Shown piece by piece: positions 43,777-53,174 of a stretch of DNA of 64,000 bases. Both the position numbers and the translations under genes were made by a program. The notes beneath the pieces are model-generated. The model was not told the DNA's origin. It saw only the letters and a list, made by a program, of their open reading frames with translations, and ran no database searches. The stretch is from Chryseobacterium sp. MA9 (GTDB taxonomy: Bacteria; Bacteroidota; Bacteroidia; Flavobacteriales; Weeksellaceae), in assembly GCF_024399315.1 (NCBI RefSeq), contig NZ_CP075170.1, positions 2,232,001-2,296,000 of the forward strand. Reading direction: 5' to 3'. How positions within the stretch are numbered: the stretch's first letter is position 1; every line of letters starts with the position of its first letter.

Positions 43777-44340
43777 TTATTTCACTCTTTCTAAGTAGCT
43801 GCCGTCTTCAGTGCTTACTTTAATTCTGTCTCCCGGTTCAATGAACAAAGGCACCATTACTCTTGCTCCTGTTTCAACGATTGCGTTTTTAAGAGCGTTA
43901 GTTGCCGTGTTTCCTTTTACACCCGGATCAGCTTCAATAACATCCAGATATACTGACTGTGGAAGTTCAGCAGAAAGTGGAGTTTCATCAGCTTCTTTCA
44001 AAATGATTGTTACTTCTTCACCAGCTTTCATGAACTGGGCGTTTTCAATCATTTCTTTATTGATGTATAATTGAGAGAAGTCATCATTGTTCATGAAGTG
44101 GAATCCGTTCTCATCATCATACAGATACTGGAACTTTCTAGTGATTACTTTTACTTCATCAATTTTGTGTCCTGCAGAGAAAGTATTATCTATTACTTTA
44201 CCGTTAGTCACTGACTTTAATTTTGTTCTTACGAAAGCAGGTCCTTTTCCTGGTTTTACGTGAAGGAATTCGATTACTTTAAAAATATCATTGCTATATT
44301 CAATGCAAAGACCTTTTCTGATATCGTTACTTGTTGCCAT
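43777..44340 (-). CDS. efp: Elongation factor P
   Basis: 187 residues in three beta-barrel domains. EF-P enters the ribosome at stalled polyproline stretches. The loop that is post-translationally modified in other bacteria reads HVKPGKGPAFVR with Lys32 at the tip. The C-terminal signature VKGNTATNALKNAIVETGA is intact. It lies between lipid-A genes, a placement that may be shared across flavobacteria (inference). Confidence 0.97.
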   Translation of the reverse strand: MATSNDIRKGLCIEYSNDIFKVIEFLHVKPGKGPAFVRTKLKSVTNGKVIDNTFSAGHKIDEVKVITRKFQYLYDDENGFHFMNNDDFSQLYINKEMIENAQFMKAGEEVTIILKEADETPLSAELPQSVYLDVIEADPGVKGNTATNALKNAIVETGARVMVPLFIEPGDRIKVSTEDGSYLERVK

Positions 44341-44355
44341 TAATTTTGTAAATAT

Positions 44356-44691
44356 TTATTTTCTTTTATTAAACTGTATTCCTTGCCCTTGCGGCATCAT
44401 TCTGTTAAATGTATTATTATTGAACGTATTCACATTATTATTCAATCTGTTTACATTCATCTGAAGATCAGTTTTATATTGATCGGTTGTTCCTAAAATT
44501 GAACTTCCGGTATTTTTCTGTTTCAGAATACTATTTAAGTTATTCTTGGCAATACTATCATTAGATACTTCGGAAAGTTTTCTTTCTATGGTAAAAGGTT
44601 TTTCCTTTTTTCCAGTTTCAGACTTTTCCGTTTGTTGTGCAAACAAAAAAGAAGTTGCAGAAAGCGCAATAAGTACGATTAAACTTTTCAT
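44356..44691 (-). CDS. Small secreted Asn-rich protein of unknown function
   Basis: 111 residues: signal peptide (KSLIVLIALSATSFLFAQ), a charged segment, and an Asn-rich C-terminal half (VNRLNNNVNTFNNNTFNRMMP). No family was recognised. It sits 15 bases upstream of efp and 24 bases downstream of lpxA on the same strand, so it belongs to the lipid-A run and could be an envelope accessory protein (inference). Confidence 0.65.
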   Translation of the reverse strand: MKSLIVLIALSATSFLFAQQTEKSETGKKEKPFTIERKLSEVSNDSIAKNNLNSILKQKNTGSSILGTTDQYKTDLQMNVNRLNNNVNTFNNNTFNRMMPQGQGIQFNKRK

Positions 44692-44715
44692 TGTCTGATA
44701 GTATTTATAATTAAA

Positions 44716-45510
44716 TTAATCTCTTTCCTTTCCGGTACCATATCCTTTTACGATACCTCTAGGCGAGTTTTGAATAAACTGTAAGATTTCATCTCTTTCA
44801 GCCGTTGGAAGCATTTCTTTTTCAATATGGGAAATAGCCTGAGAAACGTTCATCTTCATCTGGAAGATTGCTCTGTAAATTTTCTGAATTTCAAAGATTT
44901 TCTCATTTGTAAATCCTCTTCTTCTTAATCCAACAGAATTGATACCTGCATAAGACATAGGCTCTCTTGCTACCTTTACGTAAGGCGGAATATCTTTTCT
45001 TACCAAAGTACCACCGGAAATCATGACGTGTTTTCCGATTTTACCAAATTGGTGAACCGCTGATAAACCTCCCATTACCGTATAATCTCCAATCTCCACA
45101 TGTCCTGCAATACCACAACCGTTTACGATGATAACGTGATCTCCGATAACGCAATCATGGGCAATGTGCGAAGTAGCCATAATAAGACAGCTCGCTCCTA
45201 TTTTAGTATATCCTAGAGCCTTTGTACCTCTGTTTACTGTAACACACTCTCTGATTGTTGTATCATCACCGATAATTACCTGAGTATCTTCACCATCAAA
45301 TTTCAGATCCTGAGGAATTGCAGAGATTACAGTCCCGGGAAAAATCCTACAGTTTTTTCCTATTCTTGCACCATCCATAATGGTAACGTTAGGACCAATC
45401 CAGGTTCCTTCTCCAATTTCTACGTCCCCTGCAATGGTAGTAAATGGTTCTACGATTACATTTTTGCTGATTTTCGCGCGTTTATCTACGGCTGCTAATT
45501 GATGAATCAT
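44716..45510 (-). CDS. lpxA: Acyl-ACP:UDP-N-acetylglucosamine O-acyltransferase
   Basis: 264 residues. A left-handed beta-helix built of hexapeptide repeats spans 1-190, followed by a helical C-terminus. The catalytic His is in MATSHIAHDCVIG. This is the first committed step of lipid A synthesis: 3-O-acylation of UDP-GlcNAc. The start codon directly follows the lpxC-fabZ stop with no spacer. Confidence 0.96.
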   Translation of the reverse strand: MIHQLAAVDKRAKISKNVIVEPFTTIAGDVEIGEGTWIGPNVTIMDGARIGKNCRIFPGTVISAIPQDLKFDGEDTQVIIGDDTTIRECVTVNRGTKALGYTKIGASCLIMATSHIAHDCVIGDHVIIVNGCGIAGHVEIGDYTVMGGLSAVHQFGKIGKHVMISGGTLVRKDIPPYVKVAREPMSYAGINSVGLRRRGFTNEKIFEIQKIYRAIFQMKMNVSQAISHIEKEMLPTAERDEILQFIQNSPRGIVKGYGTGKERD

Positions 45511-46905
45511 TTAATCAACTTTATTTTTTGCAACTTGAGCCATAAGCTCTGCTTCTACTGCTACTGTATCTCCTACGTATCCATACCCCTGCATATGAAC
45601 AATTCCTCTTCTGATAGGCTCTATCAATTCAATTTTAAATATAAGCGTATCTCCAGGAATTACTTTTCTCTTGAATTTCACCTTATCAATTTTGATGAAA
45701 TAAGTAGAATAGTTTTCAGGATCCGGAACGCTGGCCAGTACCAGGATACCTCCTGTCTGTGCTAATGCTTCTACCTGAAGCACTCCAGGCATTACTGGTT
45801 CTTTAGGGAAGTGTCCAACGAAGAAAGGTTCATTCATTGTCACGTTTTTCAAACCTACTACGTGAGAGTCTGAAAGTTCAAGAACTTTATCAATCAATAA
45901 GAACGGAGGTCTGTGAGGCATAAGCTTCATTATTCCGTTGATATCGAATACTGGTTCTTTTGTCAGGTCAAAATCCGGAACGTTTTTCTTTTTCTGCAAT
46001 TTCCACTGGCGGTTTAGTTTTTTCGCAAACTGAGTATTCACAAAGTGTCCCGGTTTGTTGGCAATAACTTTACCTTTTATTTTTACTCCTGCCAAAGCCA
46101 GGTCACCAATTACATCTAATAATTTGTGTCTTGCGGCTTCGTTAGGATAGTTTAAATTAAGATTGTCAAGAATACCGTTTGGTCTGATAGATACATTGTC
46201 TTTTCCAAAGGCTTTCTTTAATTTTTCTGTAGTTTCAGGGGTAAGATCTTTATCTACATATACAATGGCATTGGAAATATCTCCACCTTTGATCAAACCA
46301 TGATCCAGAAGCATTTCCAATTCATGCAGGAAACTGAATGTTCTTGCTGATGAGATTTCGTCTTTAAATTCTGAAATATTTTTAAGAGTGGCGTTCTGAG
46401 TACCTAATACTTTAGTCCCAAAATCTACCATTGTTGTTACTTCGTAAGTATCTGAAGGAATAATTGTGATTTCCGAACCTGTTGCCGGGTCACTGTAAGT
46501 AAGAACTTCTTTTACAACCAGATATTCTCTCGCTACGCCCTGTTCTGCAACACCAACGCTTTCAATAGCTTCAACAAAGTATTTAGAAGATCCATCCATA
46601 ATAGGTGGTTCAGAGGCATCCATTTCTAAGATTGCGTTATCAATATCACACCCCACAAGAGCTGCTAAAAGGTGTTCGCATGTGGTAATTTTTACCCCTA
46701 ACTTTTCTAATGTAGTTCCTCTTTCTGTTGCTACAACATAATTTACATCTGCTTCTACCTGAGGATGTCCCTCCAAGTCTGTTCTTACAAATACAAAACC
46801 TGTATTTTCTTTAGCAGGTTTAATGGTAAGTTTTACTTCTCCAGTGTGAAGACCAATTCCAGAAAGAGTTACCTCTTGCTGAAGTGTTTTTTGCATATCA
46901 CTCAT
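45511..46905 (-). CDS. Bifunctional LpxC deacetylase / FabZ dehydratase fusion
   Basis: 464 residues from the ATG at 46905; a TTG at 46932 is rejected. The N-terminal LpxC domain (about 1-300) is the zinc deacetylase of UDP-3-O-acyl-GlcNAc with ligands in TCEHLLAAL and HKLLDVIGD. The C-terminal FabZ domain (about 315-460) is the 3-hydroxyacyl-ACP dehydratase with its catalytic pair in [19 protein letters not shown]. The fusion, usual in Bacteroidota, joins lipid A and fatty-acid synthesis that compete for 3-hydroxyacyl-ACP. The start overlaps the lpxD end by 8 bases. Confidence 0.95.
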   Translation of the reverse strand: MSDMQKTLQQEVTLSGIGLHTGEVKLTIKPAKENTGFVFVRTDLEGHPQVEADVNYVVATERGTTLEKLGVKITTCEHLLAALVGCDIDNAILEMDASEPPIMDGSSKYFVEAIESVGVAEQGVAREYLVVKEVLTYSDPATGSEITIIPSDTYEVTTMVDFGTKVLGTQNATLKNISEFKDEISSARTFSFLHELEMLLDHGLIKGGDISNAIVYVDKDLTPETTEKLKKAFGKDNVSIRPNGILDNLNLNYPNEAARHKLLDVIGDLALAGVKIKGKVIANKPGHFVNTQFAKKLNRQWKLQKKKNVPDFDLTKEPVFDINGIMKLMPHRPPFLLIDKVLELSDSHVVGLKNVTMNEPFFVGHFPKEPVMPGVLQVEALAQTGGILVLASVPDPENYSTYFIKIDKVKFKRKVIPGDTLIFKIELIEPIRRGIVHMQGYGYVGDTVAVEAELMAQVAKNKVD

Positions 46906-47929
46906 TAGTATTATCTTTTGAGTTATTCTCAAGATTATTTATTCTATTTACTATTCCAGGCAGATTCCTGAAATGAACATAACTCCTCAAATAGTCATTA
47001 TAACTGATGGCAGGTGAGCCATACAATGTTTCTCTGTCATTAACACTGGAATTCACACCACTCTGAGCCTGAATCTTCACCTGATTTCCTATTTTGATAT
47101 GTCCTACGACTCCTACCTGCCCTCCAATCTGGTTCCAGTCGCCAATTGTAGTAGAACCTGCAATTCCCGCTTGTGCTGCAATTACATTGTTCTGACCTAT
47201 TTTCACATTATGGGCAATCTGAATCAGGTTATCAATTTTGGTTCCTTTTCCTATAATGGTAGAGCCTATTGTTGCTCTGTCAATACTACAGTTTGAGCCA
47301 ATCTCAACATCGTCTTCAATAATTACATTTCCAAGCTGCGGTATCTTTTTGAAACCTTCGGCTGTTGGCTGGAAACCAAAACCGTCACCTCCAATTACCG
47401 TATTGGAATGAATCACACAGTTATCCCCAATAATACAGTAGTCGTAAATTCTGGCTCCACTGTCTATCTTGCAGTTTTTACCAATTTTCACTCCTTTTCC
47501 TATATATACATGTGGATAAATCTGTGCCCCTTCCCCGATTTTAGCTTTCTCAGAAACATAAGTAAATGCTCCGATATAGGCTTTATCTCCTATAACGGCT
47601 GTATCATGAATGGAAGAACCATTTTCTATACCTTCTTTTCTTCCCTGCATTTCCTGATATAAATTCATCAGAATCTGAAAAGAAAGATAGGCATCTTTTA
47701 CAACAATTAAGGTAGGGTTATAATTATTTTTCTCCAGAAGTTTTTCCGAAATGATGATAACAGAGCATCGTGAGGTATCCAAGAAATGAGAAAATCTATC
47801 TTGTGCTATAAAAGAAAGATGTCCTGATTCCCCATTTTCAATTGGTGAAACCCCTGTAATAAGTGCATTCTCGTCACCTATTATTTTTCCGTCAATAAAA
47901 CTTGCAATTTGCGAAGCTGTAAATTCCAT
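46898..47929 (-). CDS. lpxD: UDP-3-O-acylglucosamine N-acyltransferase
   Basis: 343 residues from ATG 47929 ([14 protein letters not shown]). The TTG at 47938 lies inside the -7 box and is rejected. The N-terminal uridine-binding domain (1-100) precedes hexapeptide repeats (105-310), with the catalytic-type His in [10 protein letters not shown]. It N-acylates UDP-3-O-acyl-glucosamine, the third step of lipid A synthesis. It has its own strong promoter and very little leader RNA. Confidence 0.95.
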   Translation of the reverse strand: MEFTASQIASFIDGKIIGDENALITGVSPIENGESGHLSFIAQDRFSHFLDTSRCSVIIISEKLLEKNNYNPTLIVVKDAYLSFQILMNLYQEMQGRKEGIENGSSIHDTAVIGDKAYIGAFTYVSEKAKIGEGAQIYPHVYIGKGVKIGKNCKIDSGARIYDYCIIGDNCVIHSNTVIGGDGFGFQPTAEGFKKIPQLGNVIIEDDVEIGSNCSIDRATIGSTIIGKGTKIDNLIQIAHNVKIGQNNVIAAQAGIAGSTTIGDWNQIGGQVGVVGHIKIGNQVKIQAQSGVNSSVNDRETLYGSPAISYNDYLRSYVHFRNLPGIVNRINNLENNSKDNTNE

Positions 47930-47935
47930 ATTCTG

Positions 47936-47964
47936 CAAAGATAAGAAATTCTAGAATTTGCAAA
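47936..47964 (-). promoter_or_regulatory. Promoter of lpxD, apparently leaderless
   Basis: On the minus strand: TTTG (47964-47961), 17 bases, TATCTTTG (47943-47936), then only 6 bases to the ATG at 47929. Transcription should begin at or just before the start codon. Confidence 0.6.
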
Positions 47965-48000
47965 CATTTTTTGGTTTCAGATCGTAAATTTTAATATTAT

Positions 48001-49227
48001 TTAAGAGTCTAGCCCGGAGATATCTCTTGGAAACATAAGGATATAGCGGGTCGTCTTATTTACAATTAATCCTGATAAAAGCTGATCTTCCGACTCATGA
48101 AGCCTCGTTCTCTTACCATTTTTATGCAGTAAATAGATTGGCTGCTTCTCCGCATGATAGGGTAAAAGTTTTCTTTTTATTTCATGAACCAATTCTTTTC
48201 CATTGTTGATTTTGAAAAATTCATTGGTATTTTTTACTTTTTCATCAATTATTTCCTTTCCAAATTGGTGTGATGAAATAATTGTTTTAGGTAAATTTCT
48301 CTGAATTACACATTTACACCAATATGACAACACAAAATCATCCGTATTCTGCCACTCTTTCATCGCCTGGATCACATCATTATCATCAAGACTCGTAAAT
48401 CTCTCTATATCTTCATCCGTTGCGGCACTCTTTTCGCGGTATAAAAAATATTTCAGATTTTCTGCTGCAGGAAGCTCTGTTCCCTGGGAAATCAGATATT
48501 TTGCTCTTTCAAGGATCTTAACCAAAAGAAATTCTGCCAATGCTGAAGTTTTATGGTAATACACCTGCCAGTACATAAACATTCTGGCTGTCAGAAAATT
48601 TTCAATGGAATAAATTCCTTTTGCATCAATCACCAGTTCACCTTCTTCACAGACATTCATCATAGAAATAATTCTCTGGGTATTAATATTTCCTTCCGAC
48701 ACACCGGTAAAAAAGCTATCTCTTTTCAGATAATCCAATCGGTCAACATCCAGCTGGGAAGAGATCAATTGGTTGAAAAATTTTCTATGATATTTCCCCC
48801 GAAACATTTCGATAGCCATAGATAACTGGCCATCAAACTCCTCATTTAGCTTATTCATTAGGAGTAAAGAAAGATTTTCATGATGCCAGTCATCCATCAG
48901 CATACTTTCCAGTGCATGAGAAAACGGACCATGACCAATATCATGCATCAGAATAGCCAGCATCGCTCCTTTTTCCTCTTCTTCAGAAATTCTCACCCCT
49001 TTCTGCTTTAGTGTTTCCAATGCAGTAAACATCAGATGCATTGCTCCCAAAGCATGATGAAATCTTGTATGAGTGGCTCCCGGAAATATCAGGTTCAGAA
49101 GTCCGGTCTGCCCGATTCTTCTTAATCTCTGAAAGTAAGGATGCTCAATGATATCAAATAAAATTTCGTGGGGAATCTTGATGAATCCATGAACAGGATC
49201 GTTGATGATTTTTAGCTTATTCTGCAT
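48001..49227 (-). CDS. HD-domain phosphohydrolase (dNTPase-like)
   Basis: 408 residues from ATG 49227; an upstream TTG at 49251 is rejected. HD motifs are HTRFHHALGAMH near 55 and LMHDIGHGPFSHAL near 95, with a later SQLDVDRLDYLKRD, as in SAMHD1/dGTPase-like phosphohydrolases. The substrate may be dNTPs or another nucleotide. A TAACTTTG box lies 21 bases before the ATG. It precedes lpxD by 71 bases on the same strand. Confidence 0.88.
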   Translation of the reverse strand: MQNKLKIINDPVHGFIKIPHEILFDIIEHPYFQRLRRIGQTGLLNLIFPGATHTRFHHALGAMHLMFTALETLKQKGVRISEEEEKGAMLAILMHDIGHGPFSHALESMLMDDWHHENLSLLLMNKLNEEFDGQLSMAIEMFRGKYHRKFFNQLISSQLDVDRLDYLKRDSFFTGVSEGNINTQRIISMMNVCEEGELVIDAKGIYSIENFLTARMFMYWQVYYHKTSALAEFLLVKILERAKYLISQGTELPAAENLKYFLYREKSAATDEDIERFTSLDDNDVIQAMKEWQNTDDFVLSYWCKCVIQRNLPKTIISSHQFGKEIIDEKVKNTNEFFKINNGKELVHEIKRKLLPYHAEKQPIYLLHKNGKRTRLHESEDQLLSGLIVNKTTRYILMFPRDISGLDS

Positions 49228-49411
49228 TGAAACGTCAATATTAGCAAACAAAGTTAGGCATTTTAAAGTTTAGGCTTTTATTAAATTACTATTAAAAGAT
49301 GGAGTTTAAAAACTGATATCATTCATATTTTTCACAAATAATACCTTTTCAATACTATTGAAAATCTCTCCGGCTCATTTTTATTTTTAATTCATATTTT
49401 TTTGAAAACCT

Positions 49412-49443
49412 TTTGCAGTTGTTGTGGCAAAGGACTACCTTTG
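49412..49443 (+). promoter_or_regulatory. Predicted flavobacterial promoter for the S41 peptidase
   Basis: TTTG at 49412-49415, a 20-base spacer and TACCTTTG at 49436-49443, with the ATG 23 bases later. A textbook match. Confidence 0.65.
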
Positions 49444-49465
49444 AGAGAAAACACGATAACCCTTA

Positions 49466-51106
49466 ATGAGAAAGTATTCTCTTTTCCTTTTATTACTTTT
49501 AAGTTTAAATTTTTCTGCACAAATTATAACTGAAAACCAAAAACTGGAATCCCTCTGCAGAATATGGGGATTTTTAAAATATTACCATCCACATGTAGCA
49601 AAAGGAAACCTGAACTGGGATAAACAACTTTTTCAAAAGATTGATGAACTTGACTCTATTAATGATAAGCAGGCGTTAAATAATTTTTATTCTGACTGGA
49701 TCGCAAGTCTCGGAGAAGTTGCACCCTGCAAAAAATGCTCAGTAAAGGAAGATAAAGTATATTTTCTTAAGAATTTTGATCTGAGCTGGATAGACAATCG
49801 TCAAATTTTCTCCAGAGGCCTGTCTCAAAAACTTCATTATATTGAAAATAACCGGAATCTTGGAGATAATCATTATTTCGGAAAAGGCGGAAGGAAAATA
49901 TATTTCAGAAATGAAAAGTCCTACAGTTCAAAATTCACTTCCAAGACCATCAGCTTATTGGAGCTCTTCAGGTACTGGAATTATGTAGAGTATTTTTTTC
50001 CTTATAAATATGAAACAGATCAGAACTGGAACGATGTTCTTACAGAAATGATTCCCAAATTCCTTATGATTGATCATGATGAAAGTTATCATTTAACTTT
50101 GGCGGAACTGGTTACCAAAACAGATGACTCCCATGCCTATCTTTCATCAAAGGAAATTCAGCATCACCAATATGGAAACCGAAGAGTGCCAGCAGAGTAT
50201 TCTTATGCAGAAGGAAAACTTGTGATTACAAAAATTAATGCTACAAGATTCGAGGATAAAAGTCCGCTTCAGGTAGGAGATGTTATTTATGATATTGAAG
50301 GTAAAACGATTCCGCAAATAGTCAACAGCTTTGGAAAATATATTCCAGCCTCCAATTCCTGGGGTAAATTCAACAAAGCAAAAAGCAAACTTCTGTTCAG
50401 CAACAGCGATTCTATTTCTGTAAAAATTGAAAGAGAAGGCCAAAATCTGGAAATAAAAACCAAAACTTATTTTGCCAAAGATATTATTCAGGAAAAAATA
50501 ACGACTCCCCAAAAATGGAAATTCATCGATTATGAAAAGAAAATCGGCTATGTCAATATGGGAATTATAGAGAAGAAAGATCTGAATGAAATGTACAACA
50601 GTTTACAATCTGCAAAGTCTATTATCTTTGATCTTAGAAATTATCCTAAGCAAACCATAGAACCTTTAAGTTATCTTCTGCTTCCGGAGTCTTCAGTTTA
50701 TTATCAGTTTACCTTCCCGGACACCAGCTATCCCGGAAAATTTTACAGCAGGAAAAGTAGTATTGGCAGGAAGAATCCCGGATACTATAAAGGGAATGTA
50801 ATCGTTTTAATAGATGAGAATACTCAAAGCCAGGCAGAGACAACCACAATGATGTTCAAGCAGCATCCGAATGCTAAAATCTTCGGAAGCAATACTTCGG
50901 GAGCCAACGGAGATATTATTATGTTTAAAATTGCAGATCTTGATACCCGGTTTACAGGACTTGGAGCTTATTATCCCGACGGAAGGGAAACACAAAGAAT
51001 AGGCATCACTCCTGACATTCTTATAAAACCGACTGTGAAAGGCCTTAAAAACGGAAAAGATGAAGTTCTGGAAATGGCTTTGGAGTATATAAAAAACACT
51101 GATTGA
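49466..51106 (+). CDS. S41-family (tail-specific) serine peptidase
   Basis: 546 residues: signal peptide (to about 18, LNFSAQ), an N-terminal helical region with two Cys (APCKKC), a PDZ-like domain (about 250-330, LQVGDVIYDIEGK) and an S41 catalytic domain (about 345-540). The likely catalytic serine is Ser455 in NTQSQAET, followed by the GSNTSGANGDI segment. Relatives process or degrade envelope proteins; a role in carbohydrate-linked or peptide nutrition is also known. It is monocistronic. Confidence 0.85.
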   Translation: MRKYSLFLLLLLSLNFSAQIITENQKLESLCRIWGFLKYYHPHVAKGNLNWDKQLFQKIDELDSINDKQALNNFYSDWIASLGEVAPCKKCSVKEDKVYFLKNFDLSWIDNRQIFSRGLSQKLHYIENNRNLGDNHYFGKGGRKIYFRNEKSYSSKFTSKTISLLELFRYWNYVEYFFPYKYETDQNWNDVLTEMIPKFLMIDHDESYHLTLAELVTKTDDSHAYLSSKEIQHHQYGNRRVPAEYSYAEGKLVITKINATRFEDKSPLQVGDVIYDIEGKTIPQIVNSFGKYIPASNSWGKFNKAKSKLLFSNSDSISVKIEREGQNLEIKTKTYFAKDIIQEKITTPQKWKFIDYEKKIGYVNMGIIEKKDLNEMYNSLQSAKSIIFDLRNYPKQTIEPLSYLLLPESSVYYQFTFPDTSYPGKFYSRKSSIGRKNPGYYKGNVIVLIDENTQSQAETTTMMFKQHPNAKIFGSNTSGANGDIIMFKIADLDTRFTGLGAYYPDGRETQRIGITPDILIKPTVKGLKNGKDEVLEMALEYIKNTD

Positions 51107-51238
51107 ATGAAACAAAAATGTGAAATATCAAATGGTATTTTCATTTAACTTATATTTAACTTTTAATCTTTCTATTTTGTGAGATTTTAGAAGGATTTGG
51201 TCAACATTTTGATAGAATAACCATGTAAAAAATAAATT

Positions 51239-52783
51239 ATGTCAGAAAAGATATTATGGATCGATGATGAAATAGATTTACTTAAACCTCATATTGTATT
51301 TTTAGAAAAAAAGGGTTACCAGGTAACCCCTGTAAATAATGTGAATGAGGCTTTGGAACTTATGGATTCAGAGAAATTTGCTTTAACATTAATTGATGAA
51401 AATATGCCGGGTATTTCCGGACTTGAAGCCATTCCTATGATTAAGGAAAAAGATAACTCCTTAAAGATTGTGATGGTTACAAAAAGCGAAGAAGAACACA
51501 TTATGGAAGAGGCTATCGGATCTCAGATTGCCGATTATATATTGAAGCCTGTAAATCCTAACCAGATATTACTTTCCTTAAAGAAAAACCTTCAGGAGGA
51601 CAATCTTGTTGAGCAAAAAACTATTTTGCAGTACCAGCAGGAATTCAGAAACCTCTCTATGGAACTTTCATACCTGAGAACCTATCAGGAATGGGCAGAA
51701 TATTATAAAAAAATCCTTAGCTGGGAGATCAAATTTGATAAGGTAGCAGATAATGAATTTGCAGATCTTCTGCAATCTCAGAAAGAAGAAGCCAATATTC
51801 AGTTTGCCAAGTTTATTGAAAAAAATTACACGGACTGGCTGGTTGATTCTGACAAACCTCTAATGAGCCACACACTTTTCAAAGAAAAAGTAAAACCTGA
51901 AGTTGAAAAAGAAAAAGTTCTTTTGCTAATGGTAGACAATCTTCGTTACGACCAGTGGAAAGTGATTGAACCCTTATTTACAAAATATTACAATAAAATT
52001 TCGGAAGATTATTACTACAGTATCCTTCCTACCGCTACTCAGTATGCAAGAAACTCTTTCTTTGCGGGATTAATGCCGTCTGAAATTGAAAAACGTTTCC
52101 CGGATAAATGGTTTAATGATAATGAAGAAGGAAACAAAAATGAATTTGAGCGTGACTTCCTGGAAGATCAAATGAAGAGAATAGGCTTGGGCTCAAAATC
52201 TATGAAGTATCTTAAGGTATTGAATGCCGATTTTGAAAGGAAGATCTATGATGACTTCAACCAGCATAAAAATAATGATCTGCTGGTCATCGTATACAAC
52301 TTCATTGATATTCTTTCCCACGCGAAAACAGACAACCACATCGTAGATCAGCTGATCCGTGATGATAAGACCTTCCGCTCTCTTACCTTCAACTGGTTTG
52401 AAAACTCTTCTTTGCTGAAGATTATAAAAACAGCGGCCGAAAACGGCTATAAACTGGTCATCACTACGGACCACGGAACGGTATATGTTAAAAAGCCAAG
52501 TAAAGTGGTAGGAGACAGAGAAACTTCTACTAATATCAGATATAAAACAGGTAAAAGTTTAACGTATGACGACAGTGATGTATGGGCGATTACCAATCCT
52601 GAAAAACTTTTCCTTCCAAAAGGAAACTTAAGCTCGAAATATATTTTTGCTAAAAACAATATATTCCTTGCTTATCCTAAAAATTACAATCATTTCGTTA
52701 ATTACTATAAAGAAACCTACCAGCATGGAGGAATTTCACTGGAAGAGTGTATTATTCCTATCAGCATTTTAGAACCCAAGTAG
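51239..52783 (+). CDS. porX: PorX-type response regulator with PglZ/alkaline-phosphatase domain
   Basis: 514 residues. A receiver domain (1-120) with phospho-acceptor Asp53 in LIDENMPG is joined by a helical linker to a PglZ/alkaline-phosphatase-fold domain (about 210-510). The latter carries metal-binding motifs LMVDNLRYDQW, PTATQYARNS (nucleophile Thr near 265-267), TTDHGTVY and QHGGISLEE. In Porphyromonas and Flavobacterium PorX controls T9SS genes with PorY. It is the only T9SS-linked regulator in the window, and no PorY, SigP or other Por gene adjoins it. Confidence 0.93.
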   Translation: MSEKILWIDDEIDLLKPHIVFLEKKGYQVTPVNNVNEALELMDSEKFALTLIDENMPGISGLEAIPMIKEKDNSLKIVMVTKSEEEHIMEEAIGSQIADYILKPVNPNQILLSLKKNLQEDNLVEQKTILQYQQEFRNLSMELSYLRTYQEWAEYYKKILSWEIKFDKVADNEFADLLQSQKEEANIQFAKFIEKNYTDWLVDSDKPLMSHTLFKEKVKPEVEKEKVLLLMVDNLRYDQWKVIEPLFTKYYNKISEDYYYSILPTATQYARNSFFAGLMPSEIEKRFPDKWFNDNEEGNKNEFERDFLEDQMKRIGLGSKSMKYLKVLNADFERKIYDDFNQHKNNDLLVIVYNFIDILSHAKTDNHIVDQLIRDDKTFRSLTFNWFENSSLLKIIKTAAENGYKLVITTDHGTVYVKKPSKVVGDRETSTNIRYKTGKSLTYDDSDVWAITNPEKLFLPKGNLSSKYIFAKNNIFLAYPKNYNHFVNYYKETYQHGGISLEECIIPISILEPK

Positions 52784-52814
52784 TTTTTTTCGTAGTTTAT
52801 TTAATTTTGGGTTT

Positions 52815-52855
52815 AAAGCGGAAAAAATCGAATGATTTTTTCCGCTTCTTTTTTA
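52815..52855 (+). terminator. Strong rho-independent terminator of porX
   Basis: AAGCGGAAAAAATC / GATTTTTTCCGCTT stem with GAAT loop, then CTTTTTT. Confidence 0.9.
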
Positions 52856-52883
52856 TAGTTCATATCTTCGTAAAAAATAAATC

Positions 52884-53174
52884 ATGTTTATTATTTCGCT
52901 TACCTACAAGAGTTCTATTGAAAATGTAGAACGCTTTATTCCCCAACATAATATTTTCCTTAATAAGCATTATGAATCCGGACAGTTTATTGCTTCGGGA
53001 AGAAAAGAACCCAGAACGGGAGGTATCATCATAGCCAATGCAGAATCTAAAAGTGAAATTGAACAGATCATTTCTGAAGATCCTTTTTATATTCATCAGA
53101 TAGCAGATTATGACATCACGGAATTTCTCCCTTCAAAATACAATGAAAATTTTAAACTTTTTATAGAAGACTAA
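52884..53174 (+). CDS. YciI-like protein
   Basis: 96 residues of the YciI/YCII family (ferredoxin-like dimeric alpha/beta). Conserved residues include an Arg/His pair (ENVERFIPQHNIFL) and an Asp/His segment (DPFYIHQIADYDITEF). Family activity is poorly defined. The gene ends TAATG, overlapping the start of the exonuclease III gene, so the two are translationally coupled. Confidence 0.82.
   Translation: MFIISLTYKSSIENVERFIPQHNIFLNKHYESGQFIASGRKEPRTGGIIIANAESKSEIEQIISEDPFYIHQIADYDITEFLPSKYNENFKLFIED

Noticed and set aside
46906..46932. TTG-started extension of lpxC-fabZ
   Set aside because: A family-like start is available at ATG 46905; the extension lies inside lpxD.
41841..49227. Lipid A run interpreted as recently transferred
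   Set aside because: Base use and gene order look like normal core genes, and the LpxC-FabZ fusion is a standard trait of the phylum.
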